Shown here: one piece after another, positions 5,644 to 6,825 of the stretch
Position numbering within the stretch: the stretch's first letter is position 1
How the letters are laid out: the number at the start of each line of letters is the position of its first letter
Assembly (NCBI GenBank): GCA_023435545.1
Contig: JAEYRQ010000207.1
Span: 1-6,825, forward strand
Length of the DNA stretch: 6,825 bases
Direction of reading: 5' to 3'
Source: Pseudomonadota bacterium
GTDB taxonomy: Bacteria; Pseudomonadota; Alphaproteobacteria; Rhizobiales; Tepidamorphaceae
Position numbers and translations under genes: made by a program
The notes under the pieces: generated by a model
What the model was told of the DNA's origin: nothing
What the model saw: the letters and a program-made list of their open reading frames with translations, nothing else
Database searches by the model: none

Positions 5644-6825
5644 CTATTCGCGCGTCTTGAGAACTTCGATCAGGTCGAGCCGGTCGATCCGCCGCCTGAC
5701 GATCAGCGCGGAGACCACGGCCGCGCCGAGCACGACCAGGCTCGAGATCGCATAGGTCTGGCGGTGGATGATCATGGGCACACGATAGAGCTCGCTCTGC
5801 AGCCCCTGCACCATTGCCCAGGCGAACCAGTATCCGACGAGCCAGCCGACCGGCAGCGCCACCAGCGTCAGGACGGCGAGTTCGCCGAGCAGGATCCAGG
5901 ACACCTCGCCGCGCGTGAAGCCGAGCACCCTGAGGCTTGCAAGTTCCCGTCCGCGCTCGGACAGCTGGATGCGCGCGGAGTTGTAGACGACACCGAAGGC
6001 GATGACGATCGCAAGCCCGGTGTAGACGGTGATCATCACGGTGATGTTCTCGGCCAGCGTCTCGCGGAACTTCTGCAGCGACACCTTCTGCAGCGCGATC
6101 GAGCCGACCATCGGCAGGCCCTTGATCGCCTCGAACAGCGCGCGGTCCTGCGACTCGTCGAGAGAATTGTCGACACCGGTGACCATCGGCCCTTCCATCA
6201 TCAGACGGTTCACCTCGCCGATCTCCATGTAGGACATCAGCCCGATATAGCCCTGGATGATGGCTGTCACCGGCACGTCGACGATGCGCTTGCGGCCCTG
6301 CAGCGTTTCGACCTGGACGATGTCGCCGACGCGCACGCCGAGGATCTCGGCCAGCGCGTCGCTGGGGGCGATGCCCGTCTCGGGAATGCGAACGACCTGC
6401 TGGCCTGCGTCGAGGACGCGGCTGAGGTCAGCGTCGATGGGCTTGCCAATGACCGGAACCCGGCGCTCGACATGGCCGTGGCGCACCTTGGCCGCGACCA
6501 TGCGGACGGGCTCGGCCGCCAGCACGCCGGGCAGCCGCTCGACCTCCGCCAGCACGCCCGCCGGCCGCTCCTGTACGAACTCGACGGTCGCATCCTGCCG
6601 GTCCGACTGGAAGTAGGTGAAGTCGATCATGAACTCGATCGAATCGAAGGCGAACAGCGAGGCGAGCAGCACAGCGACCGACAGTGAGATCCCGAGCACG
6701 GTCAGGGCGGCACGCACCGGCCAGCGCAGGATGTGGCGGCCGATCATCACGGTGGTCTGGGAGACGAAGCGCAGGCGCCCGTCGGACAGGAGCCGGCGGT
6801 AGCGGGTCGGCGCCTGCGCCTGCAT
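5644..6825 (-). CDS. FtsX/MacB-type ABC transporter permease, probably the C-terminal half of a double-FtsX protein
   Basis: The 393 visible residues have MacB/FtsX topology. There is one membrane helix (about 37-60), a large periplasmic domain (about 61-257), then three helices (about 262-282, 310-336 and 357-376) and a short basic tail ending in LDLIEVLKTRE. The segment ERGRELASLRVLGFTRGEV (about 291-308) is the FtsX coupling-helix signature that contacts the ATPase. Such permeases use ATP-driven movements passed through the periplasm to drive an adaptor rather than carrying substrate through the membrane. The ATG at 6825-6823 is exactly at the window edge. The roughly 25 residues before the first helix read like the linker ahead of the second FtsX unit in permeases of about 780-800 residues, so I think the gene continues beyond the window. 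A complete single-unit permease is the alternative. It precedes the adaptor gene by 12 bp; the ATPase gene is not visible. Confidence 0.88.
   Translation of the reverse strand: MQAQAPTRYRRLLSDGRLRFVSQTTVMIGRHILRWPVRAALTVLGISLSVAVLLASLFAFDSIEFMIDFTYFQSDRQDATVEFVQERPAGVLAEVERLPGVLAAEPVRMVAAKVRHGHVERRVPVIGKPIDADLSRVLDAGQQVVRIPETGIAPSDALAEILGVRVGDIVQVETLQGRKRIVDVPVTAIIQGYIGLMSYMEIGEVNRLMMEGPMVTGVDNSLDESQDRALFEAIKGLPMVGSIALQKVSLQKFRETLAENITVMITVYTGLAIVIAFGVVYNSARIQLSERGRELASLRVLGFTRGEVSWILLGELAVLTLVALPVGWLVGYWFAWAMVQGLQSELYRVPMIIHRQTYAISSLVVLGAAVVSALIVRRRIDRLDLIEVLKTRE

Noticed and set aside
5764..6687. Plus-strand open frame of 307 codons opposite the permease gene
   Set aside because: It is antisense to the permease, and its Asp/His/Gln/Arg-rich composition is typical of the reverse complement of membrane-helix codons.
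1..6825. Search for a novel defence system, toxin-antitoxin pair, prophage or insertion sequence
   Set aside because: All coding space is filled by recognisable housekeeping or envelope families. No transposase, integrase, terminal inverted repeat, target duplication, tRNA attachment site or composition break was seen.

Overview
The window is high-GC bacterial chromosome, roughly two thirds G+C by eye. Coding is dense, codons are G/C-ending, and genes are tightly packed. The protein families and style suggest an alphaproteobacterium, but no rRNA, tRNA or clade-specific marker is present, so this is a moderate-confidence inference. No mobile element, CRISPR array, tRNA, rRNA or prophage gene is seen.

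Layout from left to right: (1) The plus strand carries the C-terminal third of a histidinol-dehydrogenase-superfamily protein (1-408), which meets opgH tail to tail with only 4 bp between the stop codons. (2) The minus strand carries opgG then opgH (transcribed 4146 to 413), a two-gene operon for osmoregulated periplasmic glucans (OPGs) joined by a 13-bp overlap. (3) A 255-bp non-coding gap (4147-4401) holds the presumed opgGH control region and the 3' end of the next unit. It contains several inverted repeats, including a nested dyad. (4) Also on the minus strand is the distal end of an exporter operon, with an FtsX/MacB-type ABC permease (running to the window edge at 6825) followed 12 bp later by a HlyD/MacA-type periplasmic adaptor (5631 to 4402). 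The ATPase is not in the window and would be expected beyond the right edge.

How the genes work together: OpgH is the inner-membrane glucosyltransferase that makes beta-1,2-linked glucan from UDP-glucose. OpgG is the exported periplasmic partner needed for glucan formation and belongs to a family that includes beta-1,2-glucanases. The permease and adaptor form part of a separate envelope-spanning export pump. The adaptor's hairpin-tip R-L-S motif suggests it docks to a TolC-type outer-membrane channel. Both systems act in the envelope and are co-directional, but nothing in the sequence shows that they cooperate.

Novelty: I see no undescribed system here. The points most worth a second look are the Asp-to-Asn change at a canonical zinc-ligand position of the HisD-like protein, the nested dyad upstream of opgG, the short N-terminus of OpgH, and the intact R-L-S motif in the adaptor.
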